A DNA stretch of 64,000 nt, taken from positions 4,092,001 through 4,156,000 of the forward strand of contig OZ243944.1 of the NCBI GenBank assembly GCA_965214295.1. The letters run 5' to 3'. The DNA comes from JAJDUF01 sp965214295 (GTDB lineage: Bacteria; Chloroflexota; UBA11872; UBA12225; JAJDUF01). This document shows positions 57,025-64,000 of the stretch, piece after piece. How positions within the stretch are numbered: the stretch's first letter is position 1; each line of letters starts with the position of its first letter. The notes under the pieces are model-generated. The model did not search any database. It worked only from the letters and a program-made list of their open reading frames with translations, and had not been told where the DNA came from. The translations under genes were made by a program, and so were the position numbers.

Positions 57025-58524
57025 TCAGTGCTCCCGGCGCGCTTCGAGTGCTCTGACGATCAACTCGTTGGCGGTGCGGGGATTGGCCTTGCCGCGCGTG
57101 GCGCGCATCACCTGGCCGACCAGGAACTTCGCGGCCGCCTTTTTCCCGCCGAGGTAGTCGGCAACGCTCTTGGGGTTGGCGTCGAGGGCCGCGGCGACAA
57201 TCGCCGTCAATTCGGCGGTGTCGCTCACCTGGGCCAAGCCACGCTGCTCGACGATCTGCGCCGGTGGCTGCCCCGATTCGAACGACGCCGCGAGCACTTC
57301 GGGCACGCTGCGGACGGAGATCGTGCCGGCCGCCACGAGTTTGACCACCGCGGCGAGATGGGAGGGCGTGAGCTTGCTCTCGGCGACGGTAGCGGCGCCG
57401 CCGGCGAGCCGCACAACGTCACGGAGTAGCCAGTTGGCCACCGGCCGCGCCTGCTCCGGGCCGGCGGCCGCGACGGCCTGCTCGTAGTAGTCGGCGAGCG
57501 ACCGGCTGGCCAGCAGCAGGCCGGCGTCGGCTACGGAGAGCGCGTACTGCTCGACGAACCGCCGCCGCCGTGCCGCCGGTAGCTCCGGGAGCCGGGCGCG
57601 GACCTGCTCCACCCACTCGCGGCTCAACACGAGCGGCGGGAGGTCCGGCTCCGGGAAGTAGCGGTAGTCGTGCGCCTGCTCTTTGCTCCGCTGGCTGACG
57701 GTTACACCGCGCTCCTCCACCCAACCGCGGGTCTCCTGGGTGATCCGCTCGCCGGCGGCGAGGGCGGCAGCTTGGCGCGCGGCTTCGTAGGCCAGTGCCC
57801 GCTGCACGGCACGGAACGAGTTCATGTTCTTCACTTCGACCTTGGCGCCGAACTCTGCGGACCCGCGCGGACGGAGGCTGATGTTCGCGTCGCAGCGGAA
57901 CGCGCCATCTTCCATGTTGGCCGTCGAGACGCCGAGATGCCGCAACAGCAAGCGCAAGGTCTGGAGGAAGGAGCCGGCGTCCTCGGGCGAGCGCAGGTCC
58001 GGCTCGCCGACAATCTCCATCAACGGTACACCCGACCGGTTGACATCCATTAGCGAGTAGGTTTCGCCGAGGTCGTCGCGGCGGTGGTACAGCTTGGCGA
58101 CATCCTCTTCGAGGTGGACACGGGTAATGCCGATGCGCTTGGCGCCGGAATCCGTCTCGATGTCCAGCCAGCCGTGCTGCGAGAGGGGGAGATCGTATTG
58201 CGAAATCTGGTAGCCCTTCATCAGGTCGGGATAGTTGTAGTTCTTGCGGTCGAACTTGGTGAACTCCGGTATCTCGCAATGCAGCGCGAGGGCCGTCCGC
58301 ACGGTGAACTCGACGGCTTGCTCGTTGATGACCGGCAGCGTGCCCGGCAACCCGAGGCACACCGGGCAGACCAGGGTATTGGGCGGCGCGGAGGAGTACT
58401 GCGCGTTACACGTACAGAACATCTTGCTCGCCGTGAGCAGCTGCGCGTGGACTTCCAAGCCAATCACCACCTCGTAATCGGTGAGCGGCGCGGTACTCGC
58501 CGGGACTGCCGTTGTTGTCATCAT
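57025..58524 (-). CDS. gatB: Aspartyl/glutamyl-tRNA(Asn/Gln) amidotransferase subunit B
   Basis: A 499-residue GatB, the tRNA-binding kinase subunit that activates misacylated Glu-tRNA(Gln) or Asp-tRNA(Asn). Signature segments are YEVVIGLEVHAQLLTASKMF, CPVCLGLPGTLPVINEQAV (with Cys pairs of the zinc site), KNYNYPDLMKGYQISQYDLP and VNRSGVPLMEIVGEPDLRS. The C-terminal YqeY-like domain ends at the usual place. The start is ATG 58524 with GAGGTGG upstream. gatA and gatC are 3-5 kb away (61655-63537), separated by unrelated genes, unlike the common gatCAB order. Confidence 0.95.
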   Translation of the reverse strand: MMTTTAVPASTAPLTDYEVVIGLEVHAQLLTASKMFCTCNAQYSSAPPNTLVCPVCLGLPGTLPVINEQAVEFTVRTALALHCEIPEFTKFDRKNYNYPDLMKGYQISQYDLPLSQHGWLDIETDSGAKRIGITRVHLEEDVAKLYHRRDDLGETYSLMDVNRSGVPLMEIVGEPDLRSPEDAGSFLQTLRLLLRHLGVSTANMEDGAFRCDANISLRPRGSAEFGAKVEVKNMNSFRAVQRALAYEAARQAAALAAGERITQETRGWVEERGVTVSQRSKEQAHDYRYFPEPDLPPLVLSREWVEQVRARLPELPAARRRRFVEQYALSVADAGLLLASRSLADYYEQAVAAAGPEQARPVANWLLRDVVRLAGGAATVAESKLTPSHLAAVVKLVAAGTISVRSVPEVLAASFESGQPPAQIVEQRGLAQVSDTAELTAIVAAALDANPKSVADYLGGKKAAAKFLVGQVMRATRGKANPRTANELIVRALEARREH

Positions 58525-58697
58525 CTTGTCTTGCCACCTCGAACCGGGATGCGGATGACCCGCCAGGCCCACGCCACCTTAGCATCCATCGGATTGTGCG
58601 GGCCTGGTGGGTCAGTGCTTATGTTTGTGCGCTGTCCTATTGTCGGAAAGTCCACGTGTCGGCGCAACACGCCGGTACGAGCGCAGCGCCGCTGCCA

Positions 58698-58767
58698 GTC
58701 ATTCCCACGCCAGCGGGAATCCGGACCACCACCCGCTGGCGAGATTCCCGCCGGGGCGGGAATGACC
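58698..58767. repeat. Two R1 palindromes
   Basis: 58698-58723 (CATTCCCACGCCAGCGGGAAT) and 58742-58767 (GATTCCCGCCGGGGCGGGAA, TGACC) occupy the gap between gatB and the gene at 58798. Confidence 0.65.
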
Positions 58768-58797
58768 AATCCGGGATGTGAGGTCCATGCCACTGCC

Positions 58798-59484
58798 TCA
58801 GGATCGCCGGTATTGATACTCTTCGACCCAGGCGCGCAGCGTGGCCTCGTCGTGGGGGTAGCGCCGCGCGATGATGTGCCAGGGGAGGCCCAGCCGTTGC
58901 AGGCGGATAATCCCCTCGACTAGCCCGCGCCAGGTGGTGAGGTCGTAGCCGGCATGGCTGCCCAGCGGCGGTGCGAGTGGTAGCTGCTTGAGTAGCTCGA
59001 CACAGCCGCGGGCAACCTGGAGTGCTTGGTCGGCAGCGTCCAGCCCGTCGGAGGTATCCAGCCCGTCGGTGCTGACGCGCGTGCCGCTGAGCGGCCGCCA
59101 GCGTAGCTCCACGGCGACCCCCGCCGCCGGGCAGGCGCTGCGCTGCCGCCACGCCTGGAGCACGGCCACCACCTGCTCATTCCCAAGCGGGCGCATGAAG
59201 CGGCAGCCAGGCCACGTCAGACGCTCGGGGAGGTGCGTGGCACTGCGCCCGGCCCAGTGCGGACCGATGGCCTCCAACTGGTACTGGCCCCATTGGGCGC
59301 CAAACTCCCGCCCGCTGCACCGGACAGTGGCGGGCAGGGCCTCCGGGGGCCAGTCGGCATCGGCTTGCAACTCCTGAGCTTGCGTCTTGAGCCATCCGTC
59401 GGGAAGGTCGGCGAGAAGCGCGTCCAGGCTGGACGCCCAGTGCAGTTGTAGCTGGGGCGGCGCGGCGCCGGTAGAGCTGCTCAT
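58798..59484 (-). CDS. Uncharacterised protein with C-terminal HTH-like segment
   Basis: A 228-residue protein I do not recognise. The start at ATG 59484 has a strong GAGGAGG 5 nt upstream. It is Trp-rich (WLKTQAQELQADADWPPEAL, GAQWGQYQLEAIGPHWAG). The final 45 residues (LVEGIIRLQRLGLPWHIIAR, YPHDEATLRAWVEEY) look like a helix-turn-helix of the short regulator type, where RYPHDEATLRAW is the likely recognition helix. No signal or membrane segment is present. It is flanked by repeats and the immunity-domain gene. A DNA-binding role is an inference from the tail only. Confidence 0.7.
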   Translation of the reverse strand: MSSSTGAAPPQLQLHWASSLDALLADLPDGWLKTQAQELQADADWPPEALPATVRCSGREFGAQWGQYQLEAIGPHWAGRSATHLPERLTWPGCRFMRPLGNEQVVAVLQAWRQRSACPAAGVAVELRWRPLSGTRVSTDGLDTSDGLDAADQALQVARGCVELLKQLPLAPPLGSHAGYDLTTWRGLVEGIIRLQRLGLPWHIIARRYPHDEATLRAWVEEYQYRRS

Positions 59485-59689
59485 CGCTGCCTCCTCATGT
59501 ATGAGACAGGCGAACGCACGTCAGCCCCTATGATACGCCACCGTTGCCAGCGGATGCATCTCCTGGCTTCTTACCCCCGGCTCTTCCTGAAAAGGGCAGG
59601 CATTCTAGCCACAGAGCGGATGCGCTGCCGCCAGCCCGGTCATGGCAGGAAGCACCGGGCAATGTACTCCCCATGTGGTACCTTCATAT

Positions 59690-60889
59690 CTATGGCCACC
59701 CCCGCTCCAGGGCTAACGCTACCAACGCCGTGCCTTGCAGCGAGAGTAGATCATCAGGCCCTAGCCGGGACGCCCCCCGCGCTTCGCGGAACTGCTCGTG
59801 CAGCACCAATTGGAGCGCGGATGACAAGGTGTCCGCATCCCCATCCACGATGGCCCGGCAGGCCGCGATCCCCTGCACGTATATGGCCCATGTCTCCCCC
59901 ACGCGGCCTAGCTGGCTCGCTTGCTCCGCCCAGTGGCGACACCCGGCGTTGTCTCCAGCCACCAAGTCACGCAACGTGCAGATGTACAGCCGTTCGACGG
60001 GGTGGCGGTCGGACTGCGGCTCGTTGAACTGTTGCATCGCGGTCGAGCAGTCCTGACGCTGCGCGGAGGAGCCGGCAAGGGCCAAGCAGTGCAGGGCATC
60101 CTGCGGATCAAATTCTCCAGTAACCCTTCGGGCCTTGGCGCGGACCTCGGGATCGTCCGCCCGCAGGGGGAGGGTGTAAAATTCGTGATAGTGCGTGCAA
60201 GTGTGGGTGAGATGCGCGCGGGCCGCTGCTGCCTCGCCGAGCCAAGCCTGGCACAAGCCCACGCTCAGGGCACCCCCGGCAGCCAACTTGATCCCCAGAG
60301 GAACAGCCGGAGGTGCAGGCGGGGGTTCCAGGCACTCCTGCAATCTCATGCGGTACCATTTGAGTTGGTCGTCCCGCAGCGCCTCGACCTGCGCTCGCTT
60401 GGGGCGTGGCTTACGTGGTGGCATCTCGCTCGTGCCACCGCCCAACTGGATTTTTTCCCGCTCAATGCCTATTCTCCACAGAGAACGCCACCACCGGCTA
60501 CTATTCCAGTCGATCTCGTCGATCTTGGCGCCTGAGGATTCGAATTCACGCCACGTATGCCGCACCCCGTCCACGTAGGCCTGCCCACCTTCTGGAGCGG
60601 CGCGGATGGCTGGGAGCCGTTCGTCGGGTGCGGGCGCCCAACCAAACGCTTCTGCGGCCTCTTTGGGCGAGACCTGCACCAGTACCGGCCACCCTCCACC
60701 ATGATACTCGGGGTGAACTCGATACTCTTTCCACAATTTCCCCGTCTCCGGACACCCGTAGAGGGTTTCCCATGTATCGCTGTCGTCAGCCAATTCGTGC
60801 AAATGACTGTGTTTGTACACCTCGACATCAGAGTCGATGTGCTCTATCTCGGCACAACGGCAGGTAATTGCCCGGCTCCCTCCTAGCAC
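59690..60889 (-). CDS. Fusion of Imm27-like and Imm49-like immunity domains
   Basis: A 399-residue protein. Residues 30-85 match the Imm27 pattern of polymorphic-toxin immunity proteins (WETLYGCPETGKLWKEY, HPEYHGGGWPVLVQVSPKEA). From about residue 156 (MPPRKPRPKRAQ) an Imm49-like all-helical domain runs to the end (LSVGLCQAWLGEAAAARAHL, LLSLQGTALVALALERGWP). The two parts are joined by a 70-residue linker with no stop, although the second could also start internally. The GTG at 60889 has its ribosome-binding motif (AGGAGGG) inside the first codons, so the true start may lie some codons further in. No toxin gene is present. Confidence 0.7.
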   Translation of the reverse strand: MLGGSRAITCRCAEIEHIDSDVEVYKHSHLHELADDSDTWETLYGCPETGKLWKEYRVHPEYHGGGWPVLVQVSPKEAAEAFGWAPAPDERLPAIRAAPEGGQAYVDGVRHTWREFESSGAKIDEIDWNSSRWWRSLWRIGIEREKIQLGGGTSEMPPRKPRPKRAQVEALRDDQLKWYRMRLQECLEPPPAPPAVPLGIKLAAGGALSVGLCQAWLGEAAAARAHLTHTCTHYHEFYTLPLRADDPEVRAKARRVTGEFDPQDALHCLALAGSSAQRQDCSTAMQQFNEPQSDRHPVERLYICTLRDLVAGDNAGCRHWAEQASQLGRVGETWAIYVQGIAACRAIVDGDADTLSSALQLVLHEQFREARGASRLGPDDLLSLQGTALVALALERGWP

Positions 60890-61022
60890 CTCAGTACCTC
60901 AACCATGCTCCGGTGTTGTATCACCTAGCAGCGATGCTGCCGTAGATGAGCTTACCGAATTCAGGTGGGCATCGGAAATGACGGGCGGCGTGGTGATTTG
61001 CCCCTCGGGAGAGGGACACGCC

Positions 61023-61313
61023 CTACGCTGGCGTGGAGTGCCCCGTGCCTCGCAGCCGCTCCCTGATCCACAGGCGGGCCAGCGTGGTTGGCCCGATGCC
61101 TTTTTCCTTCGCGACGGCGCGGAGCGCAACGAGCGTCTCCGGATCGAGACGAATAGTGATCCCTTCAGAGAGGCTGTTGACTACGCGCATGCGTACCGTC
61201 TTGAATTCGCCCTGATAGTCGGCCATGTCGTGAGTATCGAACTATGCGGCTGCCTCTTCTCGACTGGCAAACTCAGGGATGCGGCTCTTTCGGCGCTTCT
61301 TACTCTGTGCCAT
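61023..61313 (-). pseudogene. CopG-like antitoxin gene with premature stop
   Basis: The gene starts at ATG 61313 as an antitoxin (MAQSKKRRKSRIPEFASREE), then hits TAG at 61242-61244 where relatives have Glu (AAA-stop-FDTHDMADY). The frame resumes to 61023 with a ribbon-helix-helix-like segment (GITIRLDPETLVALR, IGPTTLARLWIRERL). A restart at ATG 61226 would give a 67-residue C-terminal part that still holds the DNA-binding helices. It overlaps the end of the toxin remnant upstream, as in intact toxin-antitoxin operons. Confidence 0.8.
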
Positions 61314-61574
61314 TCTGTATTAACGCTTTCTCTCGGGCGTAGATGGCGCGTTCTCTCCGGCTCGCCGGGCGGGCCGTGACGGGATAGTACATCCCTGCTC
61401 CTTCAGGGTCGATCACAACGGTCAGCATCCGGCCGGCCAAGGTCGGGCCAATGACGAGCATGCGCCCATCATAGCCAGCCTGAAATAAGGGAGCACCGTA
61501 ACAAACTTCGATAGCCTCCCAGGAAGAACATTATGTCGAGCAATATGGGAAACATTCCAAGGATCCCACCTCAA
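61300..61574 (-). pseudogene. Toxin remnant with frameshift (BrnT-like)
   Basis: Homology begins in one frame (TTG start 61574: RWDPWNVSHIARHNVLPG) and continues in another after a single-base shift near 61535 (WEAIEVCYGAP, GRMLVIGPTLAGRMLTVVID, YYPVTARPASRRERAIY). Stop at 61300-61302. The two parts together match a short mRNA-interferase-type toxin of about 90 residues (BrnT/DUF4258-like). With the antitoxin also broken, the pair is decayed. Neither frame alone would give an active toxin. Confidence 0.75.
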
Positions 61575-61654
61575 GCATCGGATCGTGCCCATGTCCCGAG
61601 GTCAGTGTAACGCAATGCGTTACAAGGAGTGACTGCTGCGAGCGGCCGGCGCGC

Positions 61655-63136
61655 TCAGAGCGCGGGGCGGGCGCGGGAGTGGGGCTGGCTCTGCTCGTAG
61701 GCGTGGGCAACGCGCAGGAGGGTCGCTTCGTCGAAAGGGCGGCCGATGAGTTGCACGCCGACGGGTAGCCCGGCCGCGTCGAAGCCGCACGGCACGCTGA
61801 GGCCGGGCAGTCCGGCGATGTTCGTGGGGATGGTAAAGATGTCCGAGAGGTACATCGCGAGCGGATCGGCGGTCTTCTCGCCGAGCCGGAACGCCGTCGT
61901 CGGGGTCGTCGGACCGACCACCACGTCGCACTGCTCGAAGGCCGTATCGAAGTCCTGCTTGATGAGGGTCCGCGCTTGCTGGGCCTTGCGATAGTAGGCA
62001 TCGTAGTACCCGGCCGAGAGGGCGTAGGTGCCGAGCATGATGCGGCGCTTGACTTCGGCGCCAAAGCCACGCTCGCGAGCGAGGTCCATGGCCCGCCACA
62101 TGTCGGCCTCGTCGGTCGCGGCCAGCCCGTATTTCACGCCGTTGTAGCGGGCGAGGTTGGCGCTGCACTCGGCCGGTGCGATGATGTAATAGGTCGCCAG
62201 CGCATATTCGGTGTGGGGCAGAGTCACGTCAACGACCTCGGCGCCGAGTGCGGCGAGGTCGGCAATGGCCTGCTGTACGAGGCGAGCTACGTCCGGCTCC
62301 ATTCCTGGCCCGCCACCGGCAATGAAATACTCCTGGGGCACACCGATACGCACGCCGCGCACGTCGCCGGTGAGGGCAGCGCGGAAGTCGGGCACTACTG
62401 CGGTGCTCGCCGTGGCGTCGCGCGGGTCGTGACCGGCGATGGCCTGCAAGAGCACGGCGCAGTCCTCGACATCGCGGCCGAACGGCCCGATCTGATCGAG
62501 CGAGGAGGCAAAGGCGACCAAGCCGTAGCGCGACACGCGGCCGTAGGTGGGCTTGAGGCCAACCACACCGCATAGCGCCGCCGGCTGGCGGATCGAGCCG
62601 CCGGTGTCCGTGCCCAAGGAGACGAGGCCTTCACCGGCGGCGACGGCCGCCGCCGACCCGCCGCTGGATCCGCCGGGCACGCGGTCGAGGTCCCACGGAT
62701 TGTGGGTAGGGAAGAAGCCGGAGTTCTCGGTTGACGAGCCCATGGCGAACTCGTCCATGTTGGTCTTCCCGACGATGACGGCGCCGGCAGCCTGTAAGCG
62801 GGCCACCGCTGTCGCGTCGTAAGGGGGAACGAAATCTGCGAGGATGCGCGAGGCGCAGGTGGTGAGGATGTCGCGGGTACAGAGTACGTCCTTGACGGCT
62901 ACCGGGATGCCGGTCAGCGCCGGCGTCGTGGCCGGATCATCGGTGGCAAGGGCAGCATCGGCCATGCGGGCCTGCTCCAGCGCGCGCTCCGCTGTGACCG
63001 TGAGGTAGGCGCGGACCCGCGGCTCGACGCTTTCAATGCGGTCGAGTACCGCTTGGGTTAGCTCGGTAGACGAGATGTCGCGGCGGAGCAGGCGCTCGCG
63101 CGCGGCATGGGCGGTGAGGTCCCAGAGCGCGGTCAC
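61655..63136 (-). CDS. gatA: Glutamyl/aspartyl-tRNA amidotransferase subunit A
   Basis: A 493-residue GatA, the glutaminase subunit that feeds ammonia to GatB. The amidase-signature catalytic triad is visible: Lys in GIPVAVKDVLC, the cis-Ser in GGSSGGSAAAVAAGEG, and the nucleophile Ser in GTDTGGSIRQPAALCGVVGL. The start is GTG 63136. gatC lies 113 bp upstream in the same direction with an R2 repeat between. Length is normal. The amidated product supplies Gln-tRNA and/or Asn-tRNA. Confidence 0.96.
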   Translation of the reverse strand: MTALWDLTAHAARERLLRRDISSTELTQAVLDRIESVEPRVRAYLTVTAERALEQARMADAALATDDPATTPALTGIPVAVKDVLCTRDILTTCASRILADFVPPYDATAVARLQAAGAVIVGKTNMDEFAMGSSTENSGFFPTHNPWDLDRVPGGSSGGSAAAVAAGEGLVSLGTDTGGSIRQPAALCGVVGLKPTYGRVSRYGLVAFASSLDQIGPFGRDVEDCAVLLQAIAGHDPRDATASTAVVPDFRAALTGDVRGVRIGVPQEYFIAGGGPGMEPDVARLVQQAIADLAALGAEVVDVTLPHTEYALATYYIIAPAECSANLARYNGVKYGLAATDEADMWRAMDLARERGFGAEVKRRIMLGTYALSAGYYDAYYRKAQQARTLIKQDFDTAFEQCDVVVGPTTPTTAFRLGEKTADPLAMYLSDIFTIPTNIAGLPGLSVPCGFDAAGLPVGVQLIGRPFDEATLLRVAHAYEQSQPHSRARPAL

Positions 63137-63186
63137 GGTGGGTCTCCGACAAGCATGGGCTTTTGGGCAGGAGGCGGGTTGGATCT

Positions 63187-63218
63187 AACCCCCGGCCCCC
63201 TCCCTGGAGGGAAGGGGC
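63187..63218. repeat. R2 dispersed repeat between gatC and gatA
   Basis: AACCCCCGGCCCCCTCCCTG then GAGGGAAGGGGC: an R2 copy inside the gatC-gatA gap and thus inside their likely common transcript. Confidence 0.6.
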
Positions 63219-63249
63219 GACCGCGCGGCGACCGTTTGCTAACCACCGG

Positions 63250-63537
63250 TTACTCCTCCAGCACAGCCTGGACCTTGAAGTAGTCGCCGTCGCGCCGCGG
63301 CGCGTTGCGGAGCACGTCCGGCGCCGGCAGCGAAGGCCGCGCCGTATCGGCACGCATGACGTTCGTGCCGCCGATGACCTGGGCAGTCGGGGGAATGTGG
63401 GTGGTATCAAGCTGCTGGAGGCTGCGGAAGTGCTCGAGGATGCGCGATAACTCCGCCGCCAGCCGCTCCTTCTCTTCGGCACTGAGGCCCAGGCGAGCCA
63501 ACTCCGCGACGTGCTCTACCTCTGCTTGGCTAATCAC
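63250..63537 (-). CDS. gatC: Glutamyl/aspartyl-tRNA amidotransferase subunit C
   Basis: A 95-residue GatC, the small belt subunit that stabilises GatA-GatB. The N-terminal VEHVAELARLGLSAEEKERL with RILEHFRSLQQLDT, then the C-terminal DVLRNAPRRDGDYFKVQAVL, follow the family exactly. The start is GTG 63537 with GAGGAG upstream. It heads the gatC-gatA unit. Confidence 0.95.
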   Translation of the reverse strand: MISQAEVEHVAELARLGLSAEEKERLAAELSRILEHFRSLQQLDTTHIPPTAQVIGGTNVMRADTARPSLPAPDVLRNAPRRDGDYFKVQAVLEE

Positions 63538-63601
63538 TGCCCTGCTCCTCGTGGGCTATGCACTCCCAGGCCCCCTATGGTAGCCACAGCCCCGTCTTGC
63601 T

Positions 63602-63623
63602 CGCTTGCGCGGGAATGACGGGC
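63602..63623. repeat. R1 half element
   Basis: CGCTTGCGCGGGAATGACGG, the right half of an R1 palindrome, upstream of gatC. Confidence 0.5.
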
Positions 63624-63735
63624 CGGGCCGGTCTGGATTGCGGCCCCGTATCGGGGTACAGGACGTGCTTGCGCCGCAATGACGTTCCTGGACCGGTGGC
63701 GCGTCAGAGTATAGCAGCATAGGGTCGGGATTCCC

Positions 63736-63749
63736 TATAATACATATGT
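63736..63749 (+). promoter_or_regulatory. Consensus -10 box close to start codon
   Basis: TATAAT at 63736-63741 ends 8 nt before the ATG at 63750, the same spacing as at 38653. No ribosome-binding site; a leaderless or nearly leaderless mRNA is predicted. Confidence 0.5.
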
Positions 63750-64000
63750 ATGTACGGTATCCATTTCCTAACTCGTTGCGGTCTGCCGCTGACGGAGGGC
63801 CGGGGTTGGCTTGCATGCCGTCTCTCCACGTGGCGGGAGGCGCTGGAGCAACACCGGCGAGTGTCCACTCCGTTGCTGGTGGCGCTGTCCTTCTTGGCCG
63901 GCGTGGGGGGCGCGGCTCAGGGGAACGTCGTTGCCGGTGTGCTCATCCTGAGCGGGATCGTGGGAATCGTCGTGGCGGTGAGGTTGGGGCGCCGGCCATG
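63750..64000 (+). CDS. Membrane protein, 5' part (runs off the window)
   Basis: From ATG 63750 a frame stays open to the window end (83 codons). A short amphipathic N-terminus (MYGIHFLTRCGLPLTEGRGW, then RLSTWREALEQHRRV) is followed by two hydrophobic segments in quick succession (TPLLVALSFLAGVGGAA, VVAGVLILSGIVGIVVAV) and a basic turn, the start of a multi-pass membrane protein. An overlapping frame from ATG 63746 is Gly/Arg low-complexity and less likely. The family cannot be told from this piece; polysaccharide ligases and polymerases begin similarly. Confidence 0.65.
   Translation, partial: MYGIHFLTRCGLPLTEGRGWLACRLSTWREALEQHRRVSTPLLVALSFLAGVGGAAQGNVVAGVLILSGIVGIVVAVRLGRRP

Noticed and set aside
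61033..61379. Plus-strand frames over the antitoxin and toxin remnants
   Set aside because: They are antisense to recognisable antitoxin and toxin sequence and carry no motifs of their own.
28711..63623. Regular palindromic repeats considered as a CRISPR array
   Set aside because: The copies are scattered singly between genes, vary in sequence and have no uniform spacers; no cas gene is present.

Overview
This is 64 kb of GC-rich bacterial chromosome carrying about 45 complete genes, several broken ones and many short dispersed repeats. No rRNA or tRNA is visible. The gene repertoire suggests a member of the Chloroflexota, perhaps near the Thermomicrobia. Pointers are the HtrA-type protease with an extracellular repeat-like domain often seen in that phylum, Uma2-family proteins with Ala/Arg coiled-coil tails, a twin-arginine lipoprotein sugar-binding protein, the indirect GatCAB route to Gln-tRNA, and apparently leaderless genes. 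This placement is inference; no taxonomic marker gene is present.

Layout. (1) 1-6.5 kb: a Fic AMP-transferase, small uncharacterised proteins, a DUF805 membrane protein that lacks a start codon, a zinc dehydrogenase and a class III aminotransferase. (2) 6.9-17.4 kb: a tight six-gene run of membrane coiled-coil protein, MoxR ATPase, DUF58 protein, two von Willebrand A proteins and a membrane-anchored beta-propeller. It is followed by an SDR reductase and preceded by Pho-box-like repeats. (3) 18.3-30 kb: sugar and carbonyl metabolism (solute-binding lipoprotein with a collagen-like spacer, rhamnose mutarotase, amidohydrolase, exporter, FAD oxidoreductase, Gfo/Idh oxidoreductase, two-subunit ThDP decarboxylase, ThuA-like protein). 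It is interrupted at 24.1-26.0 kb by a two-gene AAA ATPase plus PIN-like nuclease cassette. (4) 28.9-30.9 kb: a graveyard holding a DNA methyltransferase with a nonsense codon and a frameshift, an antitoxin-like protein with an abnormal tail, and an endonuclease/phosphatase remnant. (5) 31-42 kb: HtrA protease, small kinase, DUF2461, Uma2, a 179-bp MITE, a MerR regulator, glutamine synthetase, secD and secF. (6) 42-54 kb: aldo/keto reductase, glutamate synthase large subunit, purA, cell-wall amidase, a TIM-barrel isomerase-like protein, cold-shock protein and a YvcK-like membrane protein. (7) 54.5-64 kb: a second Uma2, an AT-rich island with an HTH-DUF262 fusion, gatB, an immunity-domain fusion, a wrecked toxin-antitoxin pair, gatA and gatC, and the start of a membrane protein running off the end.

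How it works together. glnA and gltB form a GS-GOGAT ammonium assimilation pair. SecDF drives late steps of export. GatCAB makes Gln-tRNA and/or Asn-tRNA. The MoxR-vWA block is probably an envelope-associated chaperone or assembly machine. The solute-binding protein, RhaM, amidohydrolase, dehydrogenases and ThDP decarboxylase look like parts of carbohydrate or organic-acid catabolism. Accessory functions (ATPase-PIN, DUF262, immunity domains, broken restriction and toxin genes) cluster at 24-31 kb and 55-62 kb.

Two dispersed repeat families recur between genes: a short palindrome of the type GATTCCCGC..GCGGGAATGACGG, and a CTCACCCC..GGCCC..hairpin..GAGAGGGGG element. In three places they stand directly side by side.
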